Below, piece by piece: positions 13,644 through 35,828 of a DNA stretch of 64,000 bases. Under the pieces are notes generated by a model. The model was given only the letters and a program-made list of their open reading frames with translations. It made no database searches and was not told where the DNA came from. Location: assembly GCA_021613375.1 (NCBI GenBank), contig CM038708.1, forward strand, positions 25,625,518-25,689,517, in the 5' to 3' direction. The stretch comes from Megaleporinus macrocephalus (lineage: Eukaryota; Chordata; Actinopteri; Characiformes; Anostomidae). Made by a program: the position numbers and the translations under genes. Within the stretch, counting starts at the first letter, position 1; every line of letters begins with the position of its first letter.

Positions 13644-13647
13644 CAGA
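13422..13647. repeat. two (GATA)n microsatellite blocks
   Basis: Blocks of AGAT/GATA tetranucleotides at about 13422-13513 and 13572-13647 are separated by about 58 bases that include a short TA run. They lie immediately upstream of the probable tnk1 first exon. Confidence 0.97.
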
Positions 13648-13689
13648 TCCGCTGTGTGTAGCGGAGGTGTGGAGTGCAGGTGTTCTGGG

Positions 13690-14043
13690 CTGAGAGGCGG
13701 AAGGGGCGGAGCTGCAACTCCAGTTTGAGGAAATTCAGGAAAACCGTCAAGAAGCTCAGGAGCTGAAAACCTTCACGTAGAGAAACTCTGGACTAAACAA
13801 CTGACCGAACTGAGAACAGACACTCTGAGCGAAGAGCACTGATCAGAGGAACTGGAGGAGGTTGATCTCGGCGGCTGAACTGAGAGGCTGGAGAGAAGAA
13901 CAGGTTACAGAGTCGAGCTGTCTCACCTGCTCTGAGTGTTCTGGAGAGAAGATTCCTGAAGCGGAGAGAAACACCCAGTGTATACCGGGAACTCCCAACA
14001 TCCAGCTGAAGAGCCGAGAGGTCGTACGCAACGGGTAAAAAGT
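13690..14043 (+). promoter_or_regulatory. probable tnk1 promoter and non-coding exon 1
   Basis: A non-repetitive, GC-richer island among microsatellites. A GC box (ggggcgg, near 13704-13710) leads into about 330 bases with no ATG on the plus strand, ending at a consensus donor (aaaagt|gtaagt at 14043; an alternative gtaaaa donor is at 14035). This fits a 5' UTR exon for tnk1, whose first coding exon has an acceptor at 21895. No transcript evidence is available, so the link over 7.9 kb is inferred. Confidence 0.45.
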
Positions 14044-14097
14044 GTAAGTGCGCGTGGGTTGAATAGCCCACCTGTTTGTTTACTTCACGGTATCCAG

Positions 14098-14118
14098 TAG
14101 AGAGAGAGAGAGAGAGAG

Positions 14119-14152
<34 letters not shown>
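14098..14152. repeat. (AG)n(TG)n microsatellite
   Basis: AG run passing into a TG run, just 3' of the probable tnk1 exon 1 donor. Confidence 0.95.
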
Positions 14153-14154
<2 letters not shown>

Positions 14155-14493
14155 GCAGTGGGTAGGGGGATTGAGGGGTGAGTTGAATTCTTGTCTTCAT
14201 GACACGAGAAGCTCTTTAATCTTCAGCACTGATTAAACACAGTTAGTCTCTGTTTGGTTAAATGCAGTTTGTATGTAAGAGTCTGAAAATGAAAGTGCTT
14301 GTTTACTATAGTTCAAATGTCAGCATTATCAGTAATATCCATTTATAACACTGACAGTATAATACCCTGTGTAGCTCTGCAGGGTTATACACATCCAGAA
14401 TAGAGAACAGAGCTATGGATGATTCTAAAATGGTTGCATTAAGTTATAGTAAATGCAATATCTATAATGTTATTTATTATTTAAACATTACTG

Positions 14494-14519
14494 TATTATT
14501 ATTATTATTATTATAAACT

Positions 14520-14553
<34 letters not shown>
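14494..14553. repeat. (ATT)n microsatellite
   Basis: Two ATT trinucleotide blocks separated by 'ataaactg'. Confidence 0.95.
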
Positions 14554-14638
14554 GTTTTAACAACTTTGTTCTTGCCATAACACTTTAAATATTGATTGTG
14601 TAGTCTAGTGTACTTTAATCTAGTTTGTGGAAGTTATA

Positions 14639-14759
<121 letters not shown>

Positions 14760-17700
14760 TGTGTGTTGTGATCCCAAACTTTTGGTTGTTAGTGTAGGTA
14801 AAGAGCTTAAAACCAAACTCAAGTAAAACTGGTTAGTTCACTGAAATAATGTTTCAAGAAAGAGAAAAGTAGCTAGCAAAGGCCAAAGGCCTCCTAAAAT
14901 ACTGAGAAGTTTTTAGTGTTTCCAGCATATGATTAAGTTTCTTTTATTTTGGTCTGAAATAAAATGATGAACCTCCAAAGCAAAAAGTAAAAGGTAAAAC
15001 GAAAAGCAGAAAATAGAGTGATTTTTTGCTCTTCGCCTCTTTTCCAAGATCAGTAATGTGTGTAAATCATGAATCTTGATATATGAACCATTACTCTTAA
15101 TGTTCAAATAAGAAATGAGGAACAGTAGCAGCGTTTTTTGTCCTCTGACTAATCTATAGGTTTCACCAACCACACAATATGTATAGGCTGATAAAACTGT
15201 TTATCTTGTTAAACTGGAGATAAATTACAGTGATAGCAGTAAGAAATGAAGGAATGCAAAGAAAGTCAAATGTGTGTATATGTAATACTAGACCTAATTT
15301 GCTAAATTGATTTTATAGCGGACAATTACAGCTATATTGCTGCTGGCACACAATGTTTTTTTTTACATCATTAAATGTAATGTCAGATGTACATCAGCTA
15401 AGCACATCATCACATTTTATCATTAACAAAAATACTAGGACATGGAGACACGGAGGAAATGTAATATCAGATAAATCAGGATTGACACCATAGTCACAAG
15501 TTGTATCTACCATATAAAATGAGATGAAGTCACGTCCAAAGACTTTAGGAAGAAATGTTCATGTGGAGCTTGAGTCGAGTCTAGTTCAGTTCAGGAGGAA
15601 AAAAGGTAAAACCTCACATTAATCCCTGGTTGCCAGTTTTTAACTGTTGTAACTGCCATTTAAGCATCCTGTGATAGAATGGACTTGTTCTGATGACTAT
15701 GTTGTGTCAACTACATCAACGAATACATCAAATACAACAATAACAATCAGCATTGGTTGTTGTTATATGGGATATTGTGGAGAACATATCATGTTTTTGT
15801 AAACTAGCAGAAAATGGACATGTCTCGAATGTGTACCACATGGTATCACCATGTAAATTACTCAACATAAAATCTCTTTACATTAACTTCTATTACAAGT
15901 CTCCTGCTATTTGGTTGCTATTCTGGGGAAACATGTTTGTCCTTGGACAGCAGCACTATGTAAAAGATAACAATCTTTTATTATCTGTAATTATTTATTT
16001 TATCAGATCTGGTTTGTGGAAGTTCCGCAATAAGGAAGTACTTACTAAGTTACTTACTTAAAATTGTTTCATTACTTTATGTATTGCATATTAAGGATTA
16101 CTATTCACTTACATGTGCTGCAGTGTAAACTGACTGACCCAGCCTTTAGAGGCCCGTAGAAACCACTTTGGTGGGTCCTGCCCAGTTAAGGTTTTTAACT
16201 ACATTCTGTCTAAATGTGATCTACAGCAGTTCAGTTACTTTGAAGGAAGCTATATGCTCACAAGATGCTTTGCTGTTAAATTGAGTCATCGTGTGGCTAA
16301 AAGATCTGCAGGTTTTAGGTGAGGTGGTTTGACATGGAACTGACCTGAATAGGCTCCCATGACTAATTTCCCATTCATGACTCTTTACCTTGCACACCTG
16401 TTTCTGCTTCCTTATAGATTGTAGAAGCTTAGAAGTGTTTGGTAAGACACACCTGCTGTTCTGATTCTTAGTTTATTTCCGTAACAACTGGAGCCACTGT
16501 TTGTAAGCTTTTATGGGAAGGTCCTTTAAAAACACTTATTGAAAGGGATCTTTAGATCAGTGGTTCTTAAACTAGTTCTCAGGACCTTTAAGATGGCTCA
16601 CGTTTTCCTCTGTCTCTGTGTGTCGTGATTCGGGTTGAGGTAATAATGTAGACTGTCCAGTGGGGCCTACGGACGATTTGAGAACCAGAAGCATTCTTCT
16701 ATGGCTTTTTTCTTTAGTTCTAAAAGGTTTTTTTTAATTACCACAACACTTTGAGATAGCGAAGATGTGGTTAGACATCACACAGTGTAATGTAAACATA
16801 TACGCAATGTAAACATATACGTATTTGCTGCTGTATTTACGGTTTGCCTGTATAACGGTAGCTCAACTAATGTGTTTTGAATATAAACACGTCACACGTG
16901 CATTTTCTTGCACGTCATAGTAAAAACTCTAAAACAAAAAGGTGATTTACTGTTTTTTTCTAACCTTGCTTAACGTAGTGTATCTTTTTTAAGTCCTGCT
17001 TTGTTTTTTGGAAGAGTCAAATAAAGACTATGTATTTGGCAGTGTGAATAAAGATTGAGGCCTATTGAGAGTCAGTTTTAGTCAGAGCTTATGTGTTATC
17101 TTAATCTGAAACTTAAAAGGTGAAACTTAAAAGGTGCAAGTGTGATACTGTCTTAACGCATGTTGCTCTTGTGAATGTCTTGGGCGTGTGTTTTGGGTGT
17201 AGTCCTGGAGAGTCTTATGTTGATACTCTCTCTGTTTTGCTGCACTTGTCTGAACTAGCCCCCTTACGTTTTTGACTCTCTACTCACTAATTGGTACTTT
17301 GGTTGAGTTTCGCTTAATCATTTACTAAAAGGTCTGTGTGTGAGGCCCCAGTGCTCTCTTGGTGGGAAGACTCTGCATGCTGCTTCGGCTAGAGTTTGTC
17401 CTTTTGCACGGAACAAATGGTTTGAATGGTTTTAAAAAATGCTGCCTGGTTTGGCTGTGGAAGGCTGCCTTCCACACGCTTCAATGTTTGGAGGAATGCC
17501 ATTGAACTGGCGAGCCCAGAACAGTTCCTGGAGGTCTCCTCCAGTTCAGTTCCAGCTCTGACCTAACACACCCTAACGTGTTACAGTTGAATGTAAACTG
17601 TGTGGGACAGTAAGAGCTCTGAGAGTTGGTTGGGCTTCTGGGCCCCCAAAAAGTCCTTTAAAGGGCTATTTCTTAAAGCTGCCTTTTTTACATAAAAGAT

Positions 17701-20700
17701 TTTTGATGTTTGTTAACATTGGTAAAGTTTTGAGATGTAACATTCACTCCCCAGTTCTTCGAAATTGATAGACACATTTACATATCCATCCATTCAGCCT
17801 ACAGCAGCTTAGCCCCACCCATTCACATGTTTTAGCTGGTTCTTGTCTTTTTGAATATGACAAAATGCAGGGCAGCCAATCAAAACCGAGCTGATCATAT
17901 GTTAGTCTTAAAGCCCCAGTAACAAAAATAGCCTGTTTAATTCTGAGAGATAGAGAGAAGTTTGAAATGGGAATAAGAGTGTAGAATTAAAGTAACCACA
18001 CAAAACCACACTAATGTCGTAATAAAAACCAAAGAAAAAAGTATATTATTATACTTTTGACTTTTTTATTATATTATATTATAATAAAAAAAATATTATA
18101 TATTTTTGGACAGCGAGTTGAACTGCAGTCGCCTTCATTCTCCATTCTACTCACTGCTAATCATATGGCCACTGAGTGTTTTATTGCAGAAATGGTAACA
18201 GCAAAGTTCATACACATGTACAAAGCTGAGTAAGCAGAGCAATGCTGAATGAATTTCACTTTCATCTCCAATTCACAATTAATTCTGCAAGCATGGTTTG
18301 CAGTGTTACATAACTTCCTGCACATTAGCTGTTGCCTGGCCTGTGTAGTAGTTGTACTGTGTGTGTTAATGCTGTTTAAGTGTAGTGATACAAACTGTAT
18401 ATTAAATAACATTCTCAGAGTCCTTCATTACATAACAACCTTTTCTGGTTTGATGACAACTTGCTGAACAGGTATAGCATTTTTTAGACAGACAGACACA
18501 AACACACACAGACACCCTCACTCATACACATTCTCTTATACAATGTCAAGACATGAAATCATTCATGTGTCTATGAAATGATAATAATAATTGGTGCCGT
18601 GTGTGTGTGTGTGTGTAACCTAACCTCAGTAACCAAACAATTTCTAAAGACGTTCTGCTCTGACCACAGTTATTTCCACAGTCAATAGCATTTTCATCAG
18701 TTCAGCAAAGACTAAATAAAGAAAGCAGAAAACATGGAAACACTTTTGGGTCGTACAGACACAACATACAAATAGTACAAGTGCATTTTGATCACATTTT
18801 CACAAACGGGAATGCTTTGACTGGATTCTCTACAACTGTATGCAAGATTCTCTACAACTGTAGACTTCTTAGGACACACAACAGTGTAGTATATGATTTT
18901 ATGAAAGTACAGTGTTGTTTTAGCTACAAGGCAAAGATAGCTAGAACGCAAGATAGTTATTCAGCCGATTCGGCTGCTGTATGTACTTTAATAGTTTTGA
19001 TGAGGAACAAAACAGTTTAATCGTTTATCACAATTATTTATGACAAATTATTTATGTCTCAGGTGCATAGCATTTGTCATCGGTGAATGTAACTTTTATT
19101 GGTGCACTTAGTAGCCAAGCGCTAATGTTTGGTGACTGTTTTCTCACCCAGGGCAGTAAAATGAGCTGATCAAGCCTATGTTTACAATAGAAGAGGAATC
19201 AGCTATAGCTTGAGCTAAACTACCATGCTGTACTACTGTGCTACTGTTTGCTTTACCTATTATTAGGTTTTCTTAAGACAATCTGTTTTAAATGAATGTT
19301 TTTCGGCTTTATTCCATTAACCGATTGCTATATATTGGTAGTTTCAGTTTTATAACTGGTTTTATAACTCTGTGCATGCATTCCAGCTCAGTAAGTAGGC
19401 TAACCAAAGGCAGCAGTGGAAATGATGATAAAAGCATGATCAGGGGTTTATAACCTTTCAGTGCCTGGTGGAAAAACAGCTGTAGTGTATAGCGCCACCT
19501 GCTGAGCTTAAACAGTGGACTTCAGTCTATTAATCAGTAATTCAGGAAGAGACATGCAAACACTTTTGTTTTCTATAATATTGGCTTTAAAATTCTAGAT
19601 AATTCAGTCGGTTCATGTACATTGCTGATTTGCAGTTTTGTTTACGTAATTCTTTTGATAGTATGTTTCATGAAAAATGAATTTTGTCAAATGAATAATT
19701 AATCAATGAAAACAAAACTATTTTGAGTCTCATGGCCTGCTTCAGACTTTTACTGCTTTTATTCTCTCACAACAATTTGCCACATCCCAATATCAAAATC
19801 TTGCAAACATGCCTATAATATGAGTTATAAGTAGCGATTGTGATTTTCACAAAGGGTATCTAACTTTCCATGGAACGCAAACACAAGTCCAGTATAATGT
19901 CAAGGCTAAGCATATCCACTACTCAGGTCAGTCACTCTGCAAAAGAGGTTACTAATGCTCAGGTTAATAACTGGCTCATCACTGTGAGTTATCAGTCTAC
20001 TCAGGCTTTAAAGGGAACTTCAGTGTTTGTTAGCATGCCATTTTGTGTTAATTGTTCTTCAGGGTACCTCTTTAAATAATGTTTGTTGCTACAATAAATA
20101 AATAAACAACAAAATAATTCCCAGTGCTTCTGTAATATTCCAGCCCTGCACACAAAGCAATGCTTATCTGTATCCCTCATCCTCTGAATATTCAATGAGA
20201 CACAGGTAATTAGCTTGAGTTATAAATGCTGGCACTGTTTGTATCAGAGCATGCTCTAAACCACAGCTGTGTGTCGTATGCATGCTGTGGGTGTGGTGCA
20301 GTGCTTTTGTCTGCCCATTTCCTGTCCCTCCCTCTCACCCACTCTCCATCTGTTCATCTGTAGCTAAACCTATAGCTTCTTTGTTTCTTCTTCTTACGTT
20401 CCTATGAGTTGTTTTGTATATGTATATGTATGTGCATGCATAATGAGTATACACAGCATCTGTTTAACAGGATAACAAGCAATGAAGGTTATAAGTCTTC
20501 TAATTAGCATTATGTGTGTGTGGTTGTGTCAACCCTCGTCAGGTCGTTACACAGTCATCTCAGACAGCCTTGTTTATGTGGTTTCTGGCTCAATATGGCA
20601 CAATGTTATGTACAACAATATGTTTATTCTATCTAAAAACGGGTATGAGCCTTTTAAAGCCTTAATTAAGTCCTCACTTCACTGTAAATTTTATATATAA

Positions 20701-21890
20701 CAGTATGCCCTGCACTTTTTAGTATATCAGAGGTTTACTTGGTGCAGTGAAAGTTACAGGTATGTGATTTTGGCCCTGGCATGTCCACTCCCACCTCTCC
20801 CTCTGTTTGTTTAATTGTCCCTGAGCCAGAAATCTATACTGCTGGATGCCTGTGTGATGTCCATAGCAACTTTGGGAGGTACCTCCACATAGTAACGTAC
20901 TGGAGCAGAGTGGTCCAAAGCAAAACACTGCTCTTAAGCCACCAGCACTGCAAACCTTTTTACCCTTAAAAGTCACGATTACCTTGAAATGCATGTGGAA
21001 TTGAGCTTTGTGATTAAGGTAAGCTGCATTCTGGTTGTTTGTTAGGTTTTATGTACTTTGGTTCTTTGCTTTTGATCATTCTAGTTTATTTTAGTTCTAG
21101 TCACTGATAGTCTATGGTTCTGTGGTACCAAAAGGTTACCAAGCAAGCAAATGCTTGTGTTGAGTTGGGGTCTTCACAAAGGGTATGATCAGTAAAAGGA
21201 TGGGCAGTATGATAAAATGTAAAACCAGCCTGATGTATTACATCAGAATATGCTTCTCTGAGCATATCGTCAGTGCATAAAGTAAACGTGAATCAGATAT
21301 CTCTCTAAACACTTCTTTAAGAGAAACAAGTGAATTGAGCACTAAATATTTGAGAACTAGACATTTTATTCTGCAGGGTTTGATTGGATTGGATTGTGAA
21401 AATTGACGGTCAGAAAAGCAGAAAAGACAAAATAAATAAATAAATAAATAAAAATGTTCAGACTTTGGTGGTTCAGACCAAAACCATAAAAACTACACTT
21501 TTATGTGTATTTCCTGTAGTTTCTAAAAAAAACTATTCATTAATTGTTGAAAACTTGATTTTAATGTGTTTTATTACCTATTAAGAGTGCTGGTTTTCAG
21601 GCTAGTCTCTTAGCATCCACACTATTCTTGCCTTTCTATCACTTTCATAAAAAGCCACTTGTTTTCGTTAGTCTGGATTGAATCTACGAGGCTCATGTAG
21701 CTCAATAGTAGTGAACACTTATATACCAGCTAATTGGCACTATGCAAACTGCATGACTTCTTATCTTAAGCATGTTTGCTTTTTGGTTTCCAACAGTATG
21801 TGCCGGATCTATAAAAGAGTATAGAGTAAAAACATTGCTAGCAGACATCTTGAAGCCTGAATTCTTCATAAGAACATCCACCTTTCATCA
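14760..21890 (+). other. presumed first intron of tnk1; no coding exon seen
   Basis: About 7 kb of AT-rich sequence with no recognisable coding exon or RNA gene. Contents are minor: a (GT)n run near 18600, a 17-bp tandem 'caatgtaaacatatacg' near 16786-16820, a 22-bp tandem ('gattctctacaactgta') near 18822-18862, and an AT-rich palindromic patch near 18040-18105. The 60-100 codon ORFs have no family resemblance. Confidence 0.5.
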
Positions 21891-21895
21891 TTCAG

Positions 21896-31420
<9,525 letters not shown>

Positions 31421-31919
31421 TGTGTTTTTTTTATTTGAATCTGTTTTGATAAACTAATATTTGTTACCTATATCAGTATGCTTTGATGCTAAATGCCAAT
31501 AATATTACTGTAGTGGGTTGTATTATTAAATCAGGCTTCTTTATGTGTTGTATGACATGCATTTATATCTAATTAGAATTTTTAGTATGAATGTACTGCA
31601 AAACAAGCTTTTTTCATCTCTGGAGCCAAAGGCTGCCCCCTCAAAACCACAACAATCCATGACCACAACAATCCAGGATCATGACCCTTCGATAATGCAC
31701 ATGCATGGATCTGTTGAAATATTTAGACAGAACATTTTACAGGTTGGACAGACGTCTGGAAGATCGTAGTGGCTAATTTTAGAGGATATCTCATTAAAAA
31801 TAAAGTCCAAGCTGGCACAGTGTTCCAAATGTATAATCAGTCTGAAGTGGAAATAAAGACGATTGTAGAGAAAACTATACTTTTATATTCTATATGGAAT
31901 TGTTTCTACAATGTATGTT

Positions 31920-32290
31920 CATTTTATCAGCTCCGTTTACAAAACAGGTCCACTTTGTAGTTCTACAATTACAGACTGTAGTCTCTTTGTAGTTTCTCTG
32001 TATATTTGTATATTAAAACCCTTTTCTTTTGGGGTCAGGACCCCCGAAGAGACGGTTTTGTTTGGGTGAGAATCATTCTCAGCACTGCAGTGATACTGAT
32101 GTGGTGGTGGTGATGTTGGTGTGTGTTGTGCTGGTACGAGTGGATCAGATACAGCAGTCACTACTGGACTGAGAATAGTCCACCAACCAAAATGATCTAA
32201 CAGCTTCCTACGTTCAGCATCCTCTGACCACTGATAATGAACATGCAAAACATAGTAAGGCCAAACGGAAGGCAGCTCAGATGACATGTC
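31920..32290 (+). repeat. interspersed repeat family B, copy 1
   Basis: Shares ordered blocks with 57.24-57.43 kb: 'ttttatcagctc', 'cactttgtagtt', 'ttacagactgta', 'tcaggacccccg', and 'cactgcagtgatactgatg'. I recognise it as a high-copy otophysan repeat. This copy extends further 3' ('ctgagaatagtccaccaacc'). Confidence 0.65.
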
Positions 32291-33559
32291 TAGGTTCCCT
32301 GGTCATTTTGGATTGTACATTAAATATATTCACATTGTGGACGTGAGGGATGCACTAATATAGGAATTATGGGCTGATAGCCAATCTTTTTATGCATATA
32401 TCTGAAGCTGCTGAAGCATAAACATTTATAACATGTACAAGTTGAGACTAGATCCAGGATCTAGGATTCTAGAGCAATGTAATGGTTATTGCTGTAGGGT
32501 TACAAATGATTTTTTATAGTTACAGTGCAACTATCCTGCTGTAATGGAGCCCAATTTATATTTCATTAAATATTGGTTTGAAATATTGGTCAAACCACCT
32601 GTCCAATGCTAATATATGTATTTCATGAGCAAACATCTCACAATACTAATATAAATCAGCCTGTAAAACCTGGTGGAATTCTTCTTTAACCTTAAATAAA
32701 CGTGAGCTGCTAAATGTTACTGAGATGTCACATACTGCAGGCAGGCTTTACTCCCAGCTCTGTAAGTTCATAGATTCGAACAGGATTGGGGCTTGAAACA
32801 GGTCAGCTATAAGTAGCTAAAGTAATGAGAAATCTATTAGATTAGTCTCACTCTCTCACTGGAAGCTGCCTCGGCACATCTGTCTTCATGCATGTCAGCC
32901 CCACCCAGACCATATATATCCTCAGAAAGGAGAACACCGCAGAGCCTCTCACTGCAGGAATCCATGTCCTAACTGAGTACTGCTTTGTGGGATGGATTCA
33001 ATCCTGAACCCTGATTTATGGTTGTTTCAATTGTCCTTCTCCTTCACTTTAAATAAATAAATAAATAACCAACCAACCAGCTAATCCCTTCATGTGAGGA
33101 ATGCAAATGATTAACAGATGTATTGTTTAACTTGGCTGTCCTGCAGCCTCATATTTCATACTAACAGTGTGACAAATGAAGGGGATTTTTTTAATTTTAC
33201 AAATACACTTCCCAGCAATAACAATCTGTTTGCTCTGACTTCAGCATTTCACACACAGCAACACACCCAGCAGCGTACAAAAGCCGCAAACCAGCAAGGT
33301 GAGAGAGGGAACATTCTTAGAAAATTCCTGGAGTGGTGACCCGTTGACTCACCAGGGCATGTTAGCGTCTAATTATATGACAGAACAGAAAACTCGAACT
33401 CCACAAGTAAAATCTCCACCAAGCTGTTTCATGGCATTTTATTCGGGCAGATTATGGCACTACATGTACATGTACAGACATATTTAAACATATAAAGACA
33501 AGAAAGTACTAGCAAGCGTAGCAATACAATACCAGTACAAGCCTTGGTTTTTAGCAATT

Positions 33560-33915
33560 CGTCCTTCTTAAAGCACCCATATCCTACATTTGTTTCCTAC
33601 TGTACTTTACCCCTGAAGTCCAATGTGATTATAGGCACTATTGTACTTGTAATTTTTACATGTTTACATGGTCATTTTCTAACTCCTTGTCTTTTAAAAC
33701 AATGAAACATGCTGTGTTACCAAGCCTTTAAGACTGAAACATGTAAATGAGCTTGGTTCGGATTGGCTATGTTTTATTGTGCCTCATTCACAAAGCAGTC
33801 CAGGCTGAAACCCTCCTTACAGCTTTAGTATGAACGGGCAGGGCTGAACTGTAATCTGCTATTATAGGTAAATATAGGTAGATATGTTGGTTCTTGTGAC
33901 ATCACAGAAACAGAG
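33560..33915. repeat. interspersed repeat family C, copy 1
   Basis: Shares 'atgtaaatgagc', 'gattggct' and a 'tgtgacatcaca' block in the same order with 60.59-60.72 kb. A 'cccatatcctacatttgttt' start is typical of a fish DNA repeat. Ends cannot be fixed. Confidence 0.45.
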
Positions 33916-34292
33916 ATGTTTAGCAGCTTAGCTTCCTGCATGGATTGTATGGACTGGGGAAAGAAGTGTGTGTTTTGAAACATCAGCAATAATTATATGT
34001 CATCAAATTCACTTATCTGAAAAGAGAGTGGTTTTTCATCATACAGATCATTTAAAGAAAGTCTGACTAATACAGGCACTGGGATATAATGCTATGCAAC
34101 ACCTTTGTTTTCATTTGAAACAAGCATTCATAAAGCTATTACATCAACGTTCTAGCTATCTAGTTATCTACGCAGGTACTGAAAGGCTACTGTGGTCATA
34201 TAGCACTTGTTTCAGCTAAAGGTAGGCAACAACACAGGTTGTTTTCCTGGACACTGATTAAAACCCTGCCCAGGCAAAAAAAATAGGCCTCA

Positions 34293-34704
34293 TTAAAGCT
34301 GCACTATGTAGGATTTGGGGATTTGGAGATGGTGGAAATGCTTGCACCAAGCGGAAGAAGATTTTGTAACATCCCCCTTCCCCAAACGAATGAATGCAAC
34401 AATTGTGAAAGAGTGTTGAATGAAAACACGTTCAAAACAAGGCGTGTCTTCAGAGGACGTGAGTGAATTTACTACCACCATCATATTTTAATCAGTGTTG
34501 AGAAGAACCTTCCTTTTGAGGTGTGGCATTAATACGTAAACGTTAATCCACCAAATACGACCCGACACCTCTGGTTTCCAAATCACAGATTTTCAGGACG
34601 ACACAAAGCAGTGCAGTCACATCATACTGTAGTGTGTTGTTTCTCTCCGGACTCAGTAATGATACTTCTGGCAAACATAAAACACATACCTAGTGCAGCT
34701 TTAA
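34293..34704. mobile_element. TTAA-flanked MITE with 18-bp terminal inverted repeats (412 bp)
   Basis: The left end is TTAAAGCTGCACTATGTA (34293-34310). The reverse complement of the right end (34687-34704) is TTAAAGCTGCACTAGGTA, one mismatch in 18. TTAA at both ends fits piggyBac-type target duplication. No transposase is encoded. Confidence 0.75.
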
Positions 34705-35828
34705 CATTAAATCTGCTTGGACTTAATATATCTGTAAAGCAGCAACCTAATCATGCTTATACGTCAAACACGTTATCTAATTCACAATCACCACGTACTT
34801 ATCGTTAGTATATATGCAGCCAATCCAGGAAAACAGAATAAACTTCTAAATGCTGCTGGTATGCATTATGGAGCTGCAGAGAGCTGCTCCATTTCCGGAT
34901 CAAAGACTTTTGTTCTCCGTTACAATAATAATAATAAAAAAAAAAACATCCACATGCTGTAAAAGTCTGTGGATTTCTGCTACTTCCCTGCCCACTGGAA
35001 ACTGGGAGAGTTCTTTAGGCATGTTGTCATCCACCACAGGGAAGAGGAAAGGACTTCCAGGCACCGCCCCTAAATGAGTCTCAGTTTTTCCTCACAAGAT
35101 TAAAAGTTCAGTGAACAAAAGGCTAGGAACATGCCTGTACTTGATTCTGTCATGTGTAATAAGCAAGAAGGTCACAAGATCACAGCACAAGAAACGTTTG
35201 CCTCTGCAGCTCTTCATAAAAGTAGAGGTAGCACTGTTAGTCTTCTCAAACATATAAATATAAAGGCTTATAGTCACTGCGTGTAGCCAGAAACGACAGT
35301 ACAGAACATCTATAATGACAGTAATGAAAGGCCTTTGTGTGACTATTAAGTGGCTTTAGAATGAAATGAATCATTTTAACCTGATTTTTGTGTAAATCTA
35401 CACAAATAATATAACTAAATCATTCACATATGCTATTAACAAAACATTAAGATTTGCTGGACTGATGCAAAGTGATTCTAACACAACTAAATTCAATGAC
35501 CTGTTGTCTACAAGACTATGGGTGTGTCTAGAGTCAGTGCTGGAGCACAAAGTGGACAAACTGGTTTTGATTCATCCGCCTGGTTTTGATTCATCTGACT
35601 ATTAACAAGACCTCTGCTTCGAGGTGTTGGTCAGGTGTAAAAGAGTAATGAGATAATAAGGAGCGAGAGAGACAGAGAGATGAGAGATCTGGTCCCGTAA
35701 AGGCAAAGACAACATGAGATTGGCAGTGAAAGAGTTACAAATGCTGTTACAAGTGCTGATATTGTCAAAAAGTGTTTTTCTGAGTCGTAAAAAGAAATGC
35801 TATCTATACATAGACTAAGGCCACCTCT

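Noticed and set aside
13793..14200. 135-codon minus-strand ORF over the probable tnk1 5' UTR exon
   Set aside because: It includes the translated microsatellite (HTHT/LSLS) and resembles no protein; the plus strand there behaves as a 5' UTR.
15753..16061. 102-codon plus-strand ORF
   Set aside because: No recognisable domain, AT-driven composition, inside the presumed tnk1 intron.
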